DNA of 17,500 bases, from the NCBI GenBank assembly GCA_002005505.1, contig KV908364.1, forward strand, positions 130,021 to 147,520, read 5' to 3'. Source of the stretch: Botryococcus braunii. Its lineage: Eukaryota; Chlorophyta; Trebouxiophyceae. The position numbers and the translations under genes are program-made. Shown here piece after piece: positions 9,701 to 17,338 of this stretch; the stretch's first letter is position 1; each line of letters starts with the position of its first letter. Below the pieces are notes generated by a model, which was not told the DNA's origin, searched no databases, and was given only the letters and a program-made list of their open reading frames with translations.

Positions 9701-9782
9701 AAGCCACTTTATCTTGGGGATTGATGTGTTGTCCCGAAGGTCCCTGCCTCCCCCCTGGACCGCCATCCTCTCTTCCCTGCAT
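6332..9782 (-). CDS. UBP1: UBP1/TIA-1-like RNA-binding protein, three RRMs, five exons
   Basis: Joining exons 9782-9498, 9095-8887, 8435-8285, 7752-7609 and 6712-6332 gives 389 residues with no internal stop. All four introns (402, 451, 532 and 896 bp) are GT-AG and each join restores RRM homology. RRM1 has RNP2 'LYVGNL' (28-33) and RNP1 'SGYGFVRF' (67-74). RRM2 has 'IFVGDL' (117-122), 'ARVMWDQ' (145-151) and 'KSYGFVTF' (157-164). RRM3 has 'VYIGNL' (216-221), 'YGFVEYTTH' (252-260) and ends 'VSWGR'. The tail (about 287-389) is rich in Gln, Pro, Met and Tyr, with a 'QQQQQQQLQQQ' run. This order is that of plant UBP1, yeast Pub1 and animal TIA-1: shuttling proteins that bind U-rich RNA, influence splicing and mRNA stability, and join stress granules. 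'ARVMWDQ' and the 'YxTH' motif of RRM3 favour UBP1 over RBP45/47. The ATG is preceded two codons upstream by an in-frame TAG. The N-terminus before RRM1 is short (about 27 residues), so an upstream coding exon cannot be fully excluded. Confidence 0.9.
6713..7608 (-). other. Intron 4 of the UBP1-like gene
   Basis: The longest intron (896 bp). It contains an 11-base G run on the plus strand (7120-7130). No other gene or element is seen inside. Confidence 0.75.
7609..7752 (-). CDS. UBP1: UBP1-like exon 4: core of RRM3
   Basis: Acceptor GTGCAG|GTATAC, donor GCG|GTAAAC (GT at 7608-7607). 144 nt, exactly 48 codons and phase 0 on both sides. It carries both RNP motifs of RRM3. RNP1 reads 'KGAYGFVEY', one residue longer than the usual KGFGFVxY pattern. 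Confidence 0.88.
7753..8284 (-). other. Intron 3 of the UBP1-like gene
   Basis: 532 bp between donor GTGAGT and acceptor GTGCAG. Nothing recognisable inside. Confidence 0.75.
8285..8435 (-). CDS. UBP1: UBP1-like exon 3: second half of RRM2 and linker
   Basis: Acceptor GCATAG|G supplies the third base of an Arg codon. The exon then reads 'SKEEAFNAIQAMNGEF' and 'RRVRCGWAMHKE', the end of RRM2, plus a charged linker ending 'DPRNTN'. The donor is CCAAT|GTGAGT (GT at 8284-8283), phase 0. Length 151 nt. Confidence 0.88.
8436..8886 (-). other. Intron 2 of the UBP1-like gene
   Basis: 451 bp between donor GTAAAC and acceptor GCATAG, phase 2. Nothing recognisable inside. Confidence 0.75.
8887..9095 (-). 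CDS. UBP1: UBP1-like exon 2: end of RRM1 and first half of RRM2
   Basis: Acceptor GCGCAG|GAAATA. 'EIRVNWA' completes the last strand of RRM1, then comes a short linker and RRM2 through RNP1. The 209 nt end in TTCCG|GTAAAC (GT at 8886-8885), phase 2. The loop before 'CLEARVMWDQ' reads 'FSGLCTG', one residue longer than in the UBP1 proteins I know. Confidence 0.88.
9096..9497 (-). other. Intron 1 of the UBP1-like gene
   Basis: 402 bp between donor GTACGC and acceptor GCGCAG, phase 0. Nothing recognisable inside. Confidence 0.75.
9498..9782 (-). CDS. UBP1: UBP1-like exon 1: start and most of RRM1
   Basis: 285 nt, 95 codons. It starts at ATG 9782-9780 with in-frame TAG at 9788-9786. A Gly/Gln-rich leader 'MQGREDGGPGGRQGPSGQH' is followed by RRM1 up to 'GRTIFGQ'. 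The donor is CAA|GTACGC (GT at 9497-9496), phase 0. Confidence 0.88.
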
Positions 9783-10103
9783 GCGCTAACAATCGCAACC
9801 GATGCAGCCGCTGAGCGTTGGGTGACTCAGCTCGGTACCACGATCGTTGAAGAGCATACGCTGGCCAAAAGCAGAGTCAGCCGACTCCCCTTTGTTTTAG
9901 CAAGAAATACCTCTGGCAATTGTACAGCTCATCTGCTCCAGCAAGGTAGAGATGCAACGAGTGCAGCACCTATGATGCGTGAACTACTGTACCCTGTCTT
10001 CTTCCAGATTCCCTCCAGAATACCACGTCCACAAAAAGTTAAGGTTTATTGAGTCTCTCAAACCCTCCTTCTACGATGACAACTCCCTCAGGATCCCCAA
10101 GCG

Positions 10104-10109
10104 TTTATA
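10104..10109 (-). promoter_or_regulatory. TATA-like box upstream of the UBP1-like gene
   Basis: The minus strand reads GGATATAAACGC, with TATAAA at 10109-10104, 322 bp before the ATG. A start site about 30 bp downstream would give a 5' UTR of roughly 290 nt. Position is the only support. Confidence 0.25.
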
Positions 10110-11700
10110 TCCTCCAAGCCAGATCACAGTTGGCTCGCTCCTGCACCTTAGTCGCTCAGCACTCTTAAACTGAAAAATCGCTTGAGCAAGCGCAGCAGCT
10201 GGTACGGTGGTGCTTTAAATTCAGAACCAGCAAGAACGTCGTGGAGTGCCAGGCACCGAAAGCAACGGCCGGCCATTTAAGCTAGGCCGCGTGTGCGGCC
10301 CAGCCGAATCCTCAAGCGAACCACTGTCACTGAGCAGCTACTGACCTGTCACGCAAGTTTGAGAATAAGAAGGCTGAAAATTTCGTGGGTACTTCGTTAC
10401 AACGTCAGCGGCGCAAGTTAACGCCACATCTCCTTTCCAAGCACCTGCAAATCTGCTACGCAAAGAATCAAAAACATTGAAGAGCATCTTTGAACACAGT
10501 GAAAAGAAATTGTTTTATTAAACCATTACAAACTCTCCCTAGGAAGCCACTCAAACGTTAGGACCAGTGTCTCGAGCAGCAAACCCCCCGTAATGTTGTC
10601 TAGGAGACAAACCCGTTGTACAAAACCAACTTAAGTGCATATTAAGCAACTGTCAAAAATCCGCAAAAATATAGCGTGATTTTAAGGGAAGACGTACACT
10701 GATCGTACTACCAGATGTTGTGTTTTCGGGGGAAAAGTCAGGGTTTGAAGGGAGGGTGCTCTACGCTAAGAACTTGATGCTAAAACTCTCATTGATTTCG
10801 AAGATATGCCCACAATTGTTGTTGCGAGTGCACAGAAATCCGGCTCCTACGGCTTGTAACAAGGGCCGTTCGATTTGGCGAGGGATTCGAACATCGGGAG
10901 GTGGGAATCAGGGAATAAGGGGGTACCGGGTCGAGACCGCCGTAACTCGCTGGTATGTACTACACCTGAGATGCTACACAAGTACCCCTGCCAATTAAAG
11001 CGTCGACCTTTAAATTAGAGTTATTGGTGTGTGAAATATATCAAATAATCAATACAAAAGTTCAACGTAAGTACCCCCCCGACGGCACCCTCAGTCTCTG
11101 AAGGAAAACAAACTCGGCAGAAAACGCTAGCCTCCCTGTTGTAAAAGGGCTGATCAATGTGGTGACTTGAGCCTTCCACGCGTTGTCTGGGAATGCAGGA
11201 CGCAGATCTCTACGCTCGGACTGAGAGACACATGTGGGTCAATTTATATTGAAAAGGGAAAACTTTCTAAAGTGTATTCGATACACTTTAACGAGGAAGT
11301 TACAAACTGATTGGGGGCGTTGTCTTGTGCCTTATCTCCACCTCGCCACCTTAATTGGGAGGGGACCTTCTCGTCCTAGGTCCGTTGTTGACACAAGGTA
11401 CTACTGGTTTCTTCCGGACCCTCTCACCAGGGTTAATCCCTTTCCTACCAAAATAGTTGCGCCAGTACCTAGTTTAGGACACAAATTTCAGATATGAGCC
11501 CGGGCACAACGATGAAGCTAAGATTTTCCCAGCCACAAAGATTTCATGCACTTTCTCTCAAACACATTGCACATCCGTTGTTGTAAACATTCGAACTCCT
11601 TCATTCTCAACTGTCTCCCAGCTGTTTTCGGAAAAATCCTGTCCCATGCATCGAGCCTTACCCCACCTCACCCACACACTTCACCTCTCTTTTTGCTTCA
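10110..11700. other. Stretch without recognisable gene, upstream of the UBP1-like gene
   Basis: No conserved frame is seen. A small perfect hairpin (10-bp arms TAAAGTGTAT/ATACACTTTA, loop TCG) lies at 11268-11290. A tRNA T-loop-like GTTCGAATCC on the minus strand near 10885 lacks the matching stem. Confidence 0.4.
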
Positions 11701-11713
11701 CCCCCCCCCCCCC
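11701..11713 (+). repeat. Poly-C run (13)
   Basis: Thirteen consecutive C inside a C/T-rich segment. Confidence 0.95.
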
Positions 11714-12345
11714 TTCGTGTCGAGGCATCAGAAAGTTTGGATGACGATATCGGCAGAAGGGAAAGGGACGCAGGGTGAGATGCATCCCCCCTTATCCCCT
11801 TCTACCTAAACTTCACACTTCCTTTTCTTTTTGAAATGCTGAATCCGCCCTCCCTTCTCAGCCCTCCCTCTACGTCACTCCATCCTATCACCCCTACTGT
11901 ATCCTGTTGTCTCAACCCATCCACCGTTTGTTCTATGTTAGTCCATACCATCCATGTACATGCGTGCGTTGCCCTGAGGTTCTGTACTCTATATCATTTG
12001 GTCTAAGTTGAGTTACCCCTCCCCCTTCTAAAGCCCACCTATCAGTCCTCTTCCATCTTCCTAGTGTTTTGGTGGATTACGTTGATTGAAAACTGGGTAT
12101 TGCACAAACATTTGTACAAATACCTGAGGTGTTCCATAAGTGTTGAGTTCTGAACATTATTATCGAATGCCTTGTGCTTTAAGTGATCTTCATGTGTACA
12201 ATATTAAAATATGGGTCCATTGTGAACATAAGGTACCTTGACACACTGTAAAATGTGGACTCTTTCGAACATAAGGTACAATCTGATCTAGATTACGCGT
12301 TAGTGTGAAAGGACCGTTAAAGCTGTGATCACCGCACAGTCGAGC
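11714..12345. other. Stretch without recognisable gene
   Basis: The left part is C/T-rich. GAACATAAGGTAC occurs twice (about 12225 and 12269), 44 bp apart. No gene is seen. Confidence 0.4.
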
Positions 12346-12478
12346 AACTGGCTTGGAAAGATAATTGGCACATAGGGATGCTAGTCTTGTTCATTCAGTT
12401 GCATGTGTTTAAGAGCAGACAGTCGTCAAGGACTGTAGCTGGAGGAACACAAACTTACGACGTGTCTGCTTGCTTACA
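12346..12478 (+). repeat. Direct repeat, copy 1
   Basis: Aligns with 12677-12836 over its whole length. The core from GGATGCTAG to CAAGGACTGTAG is identical, and the flanks carry scattered substitutions. It contains the small stem CAGTC/GACTG. It ends CTGCTTGCTTACA, like copy 2. Confidence 0.9.
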
Positions 12479-12676
12479 TGTGCGGTGACGTAGGGTGTGT
12501 ATTGGTATTGTGTTCATGTTTGGTTGCTTGATTGTGAGTGAACCATCTTAGTGTACAATCCAGCCACCCAAACAGTTAAAGGACGGCAGCTAGATTGAGT
12601 ATAGGAAGGTACTTGCTTTCAGCCGTCAGGAGCTTATCCGTGTATAGATGGTCATTGACAGATCAATGTGTAACGG

Positions 12677-12836
12677 AATTGGTTTGGAAAGATGATGGGC
12701 ACATAAGGATGCTAGTCTTGTTCATTCAGTTGCATGTGTTTAAGAGCAGACAGTCGTCAAGGACTGTAGTTGGAGGAACACAAGCTTACTATAGTAGCTA
12801 CGTAGCTACTATAGTATACCTGTCTGCTTGCTTACA
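12677..12836 (+). repeat. Direct repeat, copy 2, carrying a palindrome insertion
   Basis: Second copy of the repeat at 12346-12478, 331 bp away in the same orientation. It is longer because a palindrome replaces the short ACGACG segment of copy 1 just before TGTCTGCTTGC. Nothing coding is recognised. Confidence 0.9.
12787..12816. repeat. 30-bp perfect palindrome inside repeat copy 2
   Basis: Self-complementary throughout, with centre TAGCTACGTAGCTA. It is absent from repeat copy 1, so it was gained (or lost from copy 1) after the duplication. Confidence 0.92.
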
Positions 12837-13358
12837 GGATACGCCGAATGCTCATAACCTAACAATAAGCTTTCGTACGATTCAAGGATTAAAGAGTATG
12901 ACTCAAGAGCAAATTCATGTACAACATAAAAGATTTGGATAGCTCATGCCATTTCCACCCCTTCTCTTCACAAGTTTAGCTTTACATGTTGCAGGCCTGC
13001 AATCACTGTCTTCTAGCTAAGACTCCCCTATGGCCAAATGTGGCTTGTCCACTAAGACTAGGCATGACAAGTCTCCATCTAAGGCATTTTAATCTTTGAT
13101 CAATAGGGCACAAAACTTTTCAAGCACTTGCATCGGTTGTGCATTACATTGCATTGTGTACCCTTCTAAACTATTGTTTCGTGAACGCGCTGGTGGAATT
13201 AGAAGCTCAAAAGACACCCCCTGCATTATGCCAAGATTGCTCTTATTGCTGTCCTGAGACAGGTGTATCCCGTGAGGATACACCCCTGAACAAGCTATTC
13301 GACCCATCCGAACGTTCGTGATAGATAGGCCTTCATTAGCATTTAAATTCTGTCGATG
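12837..13358. other. Stretch without recognisable gene
   Basis: Contains a small perfect hairpin at 13262-13284 (GGTGTATCC, loop CGTGA, GGATACACC). No coding sequence is recognised. Confidence 0.45.
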
Positions 13359-13706
13359 TCACAAACCATGGCCCGGCAGCTTTCCTCTATACGGGTGCGA
13401 CGTTACATAGTACATGTTGAAAGGAATCCATGCGAGTGAGTCACTCAACTTACTTAAGCTTGACATCACGTTCTGCCCGGCCTTGCACTGCTTTTGAGGA
13501 TACCTTTTGAGCGAGGGCATTAGCACTTGCATCTCGTGGCTGTTCTTCTTGGTACTGTGCTCCTTGAATGGTCCACACTGATCTCTGAAACTGATCTCTG
13601 TGTTGTCCAGGTCATCCTCCTCCCAGTACTTTATTTTCTCCTCTATATAGAAACCTTCCCCTGATCTCGATAAGTATCGACCTGTAATGATTGGCAGGAC
13701 TGCTAA
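13359..13706 (-). other. Orphan open frame with a possible exon (13454-13681)
   Basis: A minus-strand frame stays open for 115 codons with no early ATG. Inside it, ATTACAG|GT (acceptor, exon from 13681) and CTTAA|GTAAGT (perfect donor consensus, exon to 13454) would frame a 228-nt exon, exactly 76 codons. The peptide has a natural-looking mix, for example 'GEGFYIEEKIKYWEEDDLDN' and later a basic stretch 'LKRYPQKQCKAG'. I recognise no family. A nearby frame at 13736-13969 also has a sensible C-terminal part ('HYRIGDKEDPLLRLAHEL'), but its possible donor does not fit this exon's phase. It could be a decayed gene, a transposon remnant or chance. Confidence 0.3.
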
Positions 13707-14789
13707 CTAGACTGCTAGCGCTAGACGGGCTGCATTTACTGAAGCTCGTGTGCCAACCTCAGCAAAGGGTCCTCTTTGTCCCCGATTCTGTAATGACTCA
13801 GCGGAATTTCATGGGCAGGAAGGGAGCAAGGAACGAAGGGGGACCCGAGGTCCGCGACTTGTGGCAAGCAAGAGTTTACAAGAACCACCCCACCACACAG
13901 CTTACCCTTGTGGTTTCTCCAATTGATTCCTCTCGTGCTAACTCTCTCGGCAGGGGTGTACCTAATCACGGGACGCCAACGATTCTCACACGAACCATGG
14001 ACGACTTATGTGTCTACGCCTTCGTGGGTGCCATAGATCGTCCACTCACTAGCGTGCGAACGGTGACAACGATTGTCATCAAACACACGCATTGACGGAG
14101 TGCCAACTATGCATGGCGTAAGCAACCAACACCGAAGGAAGGTGCTACTCTCGTTCGAGCGGCTAACCACGTGGCTCCCACGGGCGTGCAGTATGGCGTC
14201 AAAGGGCGTCTCCCGCAAATGTCCCGAAATGCTCGGAAATCCTCGCATTCCGCTACAGATTCCCCTATTTCGCAGTCCAACAACAGTGGACACACGTTGG
14301 TGCACCTTGATAGGTCCGCACGGGAAATGACACATACCAGCAAAATGAATAAGGTCTAGCAAAGAAAGCCGTGATTCATTTCTTTGATGCTGTACCAGTT
14401 CCTAGGGGAGGTTTGTCGAGTAATAAATTCATGTCCACTATGGACCCTACATACTATCCTACATGTGGACTCTAAAGCCTCAGCCATCTCCAACCACCCT
14501 AGTCATCGGTGACGACATGTACCTTGTAACATCGTTGGGCACAAGGTCAGTAGTCATCACATGAATAAGAGTTCAACAATCATCCCGTGACAAGGGGAGG
14601 CCCATATTTTCTTTTTGGTCAGGGGGAATACCCAGACAGGGGCAACTCATGGGAGCCCGGATCCAACTTTGCGCATCATCGGAGACCTGTCCCACGTTAT
14701 CAGCATACACAGCGAGGAATGGTTGAAGTGATCATTGTGGTCATGACCTAGACACCCACCTCGACCAGGCAGGCAAGCCTCCGAGGTCT
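13707..14789. other. Stretch without recognisable gene
   Basis: Overlapping frames on both strands between 13.7 and 14.4 kb show no known domain. Confidence 0.35.
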
Positions 14790-14818
14790 CCCCCGGCACC
14801 GCCGGGGGGGGGGGGGGG
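14790..14818 (+). repeat. GC hairpin running into a poly-G tract
   Basis: CCCCCGGC and GCCGGGGG form a perfect 8-bp stem with loop ACC. The 3' arm continues into 15 consecutive G (14804-14818). Confidence 0.85.
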
Positions 14819-14967
14819 AGCCACTGCCACTTTACTTAATGGTCAGCATCGAAGTCGTGCCACTGCCATAAAGTAACCCTGTACCGGGTGCATTGACTCG
14901 GACACTCAAAGCGCTTTTAATGTCCACAATGGGCACAAGCAGATGGGGCATCCAACGCATGTCAGTA

Positions 14968-15020
14968 CTGCATTCCCGGGCCCGGTCATGCGTTGCGGCA
15001 ACGCATTACCGGGAATGCAG
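14968..15020. repeat. Inverted repeat with one expanded arm
   Basis: The left arm 14968-14996 and right arm 14998-15020 are complementary (CTGCATTCCCGG at the base, ATGCGTTGC at the tip, one-base loop). The left arm has six extra bases (GCCCGG), apparently a local duplication of the GGGCCC-type sequence. There is one further mismatch next to it. Confidence 0.85.
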
Positions 15021-15323
15021 CCCTGCGTCAATGAGCACTGTTTCACTGGCCAGTGACCCTCCTTGGAGGGTTTCATCACCCAACGGTCCTTGGCCAGGAG
15101 GTGGTCCTTGGCCCGCAGATGCCATATCCCCACGCTATTCCTAAGAGCAGCTCGTTGCAGTAATGGGTGTTAGCAGAGTCATAAGCTTGTATGACATGGG
15201 AGCGGTCCAGACGAGTCGAGCCTCGTCATCTGAACCATCTAGATGGGTAGTTGTTGTTGTATGTGTAGGTGGCAGACGTATCAGTTAGCTCGTCCGTGTG
15301 CACGAAGAGAGAGACGTATCCTA
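15021..15323. other. Stretch without recognisable gene
   Basis: Contains two close copies of GGTCCTTGGCC (about 15084 and 15102). Otherwise nothing recognisable. Confidence 0.4.
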
Positions 15324-15384
15324 TCGAACGAAACACTCCCAGTGTCAATGCAAGATCTAATACAGTAACGCACTGTCCATTAGA
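15324..15384 (+). repeat. 61-bp direct repeat, left copy
   Basis: Matches 15829-15889 at 59 of 61 positions by eye (differences at C/T in CGAACG and G/A in CCCAGTG). The two copies bracket the large palindrome. Confidence 0.93.
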
Positions 15385-15430
15385 CCTTCCCCGCTGCAAT
15401 CTCCTTGGCACCCTTGGCCACAGCAGCCCT

Positions 15431-15475
15431 TATCAGGAGTTTACTTGCGCAATATATCAGGAGTTTTACTTGCGC
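15431..15475 (+). repeat. Two-copy tandem repeat beside the palindrome
   Basis: TATCAGGAGTTTACTTGCGC (15431-15450) is repeated at 15455-15475 with one extra T. It abuts the left end of the palindrome. Confidence 0.9.
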
Positions 15476-15478
15476 TCT

Positions 15479-15680
15479 TGTTGCTGTTATAAACACAGTA
15501 AGGGCTTCTGTACGCAAGGGGTGTGTACGAGGAAGCGGGCGTTGTGGAGTGTTTCGCATGCGAAACACTCCACAACGCCCGCTTCCTCGTATACGTACAC
15601 ACCCCTTGCGTACGTACACACCCCTCGTACGTACACACCCCTTGCGTACAGAAGCCCTTACTGTGTTTATAACAGCAACA
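15479..15680. repeat. 202-bp palindrome with one expanded arm
   Basis: The inner arms 15527-15558 and 15559-15590 are a perfect 64-bp palindrome with no spacer, centred on GCATGC. The outer arms 15479-15528 and 15631-15680 are perfect 50-bp complements. The right arm has about 40 extra bases (15591-15630), because the unit GTACGTACACACCCCTTGC occurs three times there (15592-15609, 15610-15626, 15627-15645) and once in the left arm. The same peptides therefore appear in frames on both strands; these are not genes. Confidence 0.96.
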
Positions 15681-15828
15681 ATACAAGCTTCACTTTCCAG
15701 TGTTTGTTCACAAAGCAGTCGTTACTGAAGTGCAACAGAACACTGATTAACAGATACAAGCTCGCAGAAGCGGATATGAGTATGTGCACATCTAGCGACT
15801 CATTACATTGTTTGAATCTGTTTACCTG

Positions 15829-15889
15829 TCGAATGAAACACTCCCAATGTCAATGCAAGATCTAATACAGTAACGCACTGTCCATTAGA
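15829..15889 (+). repeat. 61-bp direct repeat, right copy
   Basis: Right-hand partner of 15324-15384, same orientation, 505 bp apart. Confidence 0.93.
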
Positions 15890-16915
15890 TCTACCTGCAC
15901 AGCCAGTCCATTTCGTAACCGAGTGTTCGTTACGAGGTACAATAGCACGTGACATATCCAGGACCTATAGGACCTAGCTAGGGCGTTATATCAGCGTCGT
16001 TATCCGTCTGAAGGTAAATCATACGTGGCCACCATGGAGGAGGCAAGCAATTGCAAGCTTAAGCAATGCAATGATTCGAGTAGTCATTCAATTCATTAAT
16101 GTTGACCGGTCGACCGTTCCGTCTCCGTCTGCTTGATAACTCCAATCCAGCTAGTGAGATCTTACACTTTCTTAATGGGGCTTGGGCCACAGGTTTAATC
16201 TGGTACCACCACCGGTGGCTTTTGGAGTTCAATGCAGTAAGGCACTCGCACCCTTGCACCCAATTTGTTCGCTTTCGACAATCTATCTGTTGACATATGA
16301 CGTGTCCGCTCATAGGTTATGGACTCGAGAGATGAGAGAATCTTCTTGCCTATTTTATATTCACTTATTGTACAATTGTGTACGGCCCCTTTTGGGCTGC
16401 TTTCTAGAATGATCGGGTGGATAATGCGTTAACGTTCCATGATTTGGAACCACCTGAACTTGCACATATTCCGACGTCCCCAATTTGCCAATCTGTGGCT
16501 ATGAACCTTCGAGAAGTTTCTCGACGTTACTCTTTACTTTCGGCTGAAGCTGGCAACATATATAAGGCGGTTGCTCTCGAGTCAGAAATCAGTCTTTGCT
16601 GAAACATGACTCCTGTGCTTTGGTATGCTCCTTTGAGTCGCACAGATTTCAACCGCTCACCAACTTAGTGCAAGCTTGGTCGCAGGGTCACGGAGTTTTA
16701 TTCTCCATTGTTATTTTATATTTTCTAAAACCCTATATTTTGATAAAACTATCAAATTCAGTACACTCTGTACTAGTACTAGTATTTGTAGCGCTGGAAG
16801 CGCTAACGAAAGGAAGAGATAGGGAACCATCGGTATTGGACTTAGGTGTAAGGCCATATGCCATCTTACACTGGTGGGCTGTCCCCGTGGCCACGATAGA
16901 TGAGTGATATCCCCC
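15890..16915. other. Stretch without recognisable gene
   Basis: Short frames only (for example 16417-16602). A small stem AGCGCT/AGCGCT lies near 16790-16804. No domain is seen. Confidence 0.4.
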
Positions 16916-16920
16916 TGTAT

Positions 16921-16992
16921 ATGTATATCCATTCCCTCTCTAGCCTTGGGCTTGGTTCCAAACCCAAGGCTAGAGAGGAAATGGATATACAT
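16921..16992. repeat. Foldback with 35-bp arms and 2-base loop
   Basis: Arms 16921-16955 and 16958-16992 are complementary at 33 of 35 positions, with loop TT. Both mismatches are C-A on the plus strand, which would be G-U pairs in a transcript of the minus strand. Weak pairing continues to about 16916/16997. It lies about 60 bp before the LTR at 17053. Confidence 0.93.
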
Positions 16993-17052
16993 GTACGTAC
17001 AAGACTTCGGGGACTGTAAGGTACACCAGATGGGTAAGGTCCCGACATCACA

Positions 17053-17257
17053 TGTAATAGGTGTTTTGGTCCCTAGCGGTTTGGTAGCGCGTGTACGCGT
17101 TGTAGGTGTCTCGAATGTGCCCCTAATGTCGCGAGCATAAGAAGAACGATAAGAAGACACATAGAAGATAGAGCATGAGGTGGATGCCGTCTGTTTGTAG
17201 CAGACTATTAATGCTATTTCTTGGTCTCCGTGCCATTGTGTGATTTTCCCTGTTACA
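17053..17257 (+). mobile_element. 5' LTR of a Ty3/gypsy-type retrotransposon
   Basis: 205 bp beginning TGTAATAG and ending GTTACA. It aligns along its whole length with 1111-1309. It is followed after four bases by a primer binding site, then by the start of gag, which is the expected order. The internal region continues beyond the window. Confidence 0.7.
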
Positions 17258-17261
17258 TTTC

Positions 17262-17273
17262 TGGTATCGGCGA
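17262..17273 (+). other. Primer binding site
   Basis: TGGTATCGGCGA starts four bases after the LTR. TGGTATC matches the 3' end of a tRNA of the initiator-Met type, and the next five bases do not fit the usual plant site. It is partly contained in a small hairpin (CGATCGG, loop TTG, CCGATCG, about 17270-17286). Confidence 0.6.
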
Positions 17274-17338
17274 TCGGTTGCCGATCGTCTGATTGTAGTC
17301 GACCTTTGTGCGTTTTGTTTTGTCTTTCCGTTTCAATC

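Noticed and set aside
10870..10900. tRNA-like T-loop GTTCGAATCC on the minus strand
   Set aside because: The bases on either side do not form the 5-bp T stem, and no acceptor or anticodon arm could be found.
15592..15645. CRISPR-like short repeats
   Set aside because: Three adjacent units without unique spacers in a eukaryotic palindrome arm; this is a tandem expansion, not a CRISPR array.
15269..15865. 198-codon plus-strand frame
   Set aside because: It reads through the palindrome and both direct repeats; its shadows appear on the opposite strand with the same peptides.
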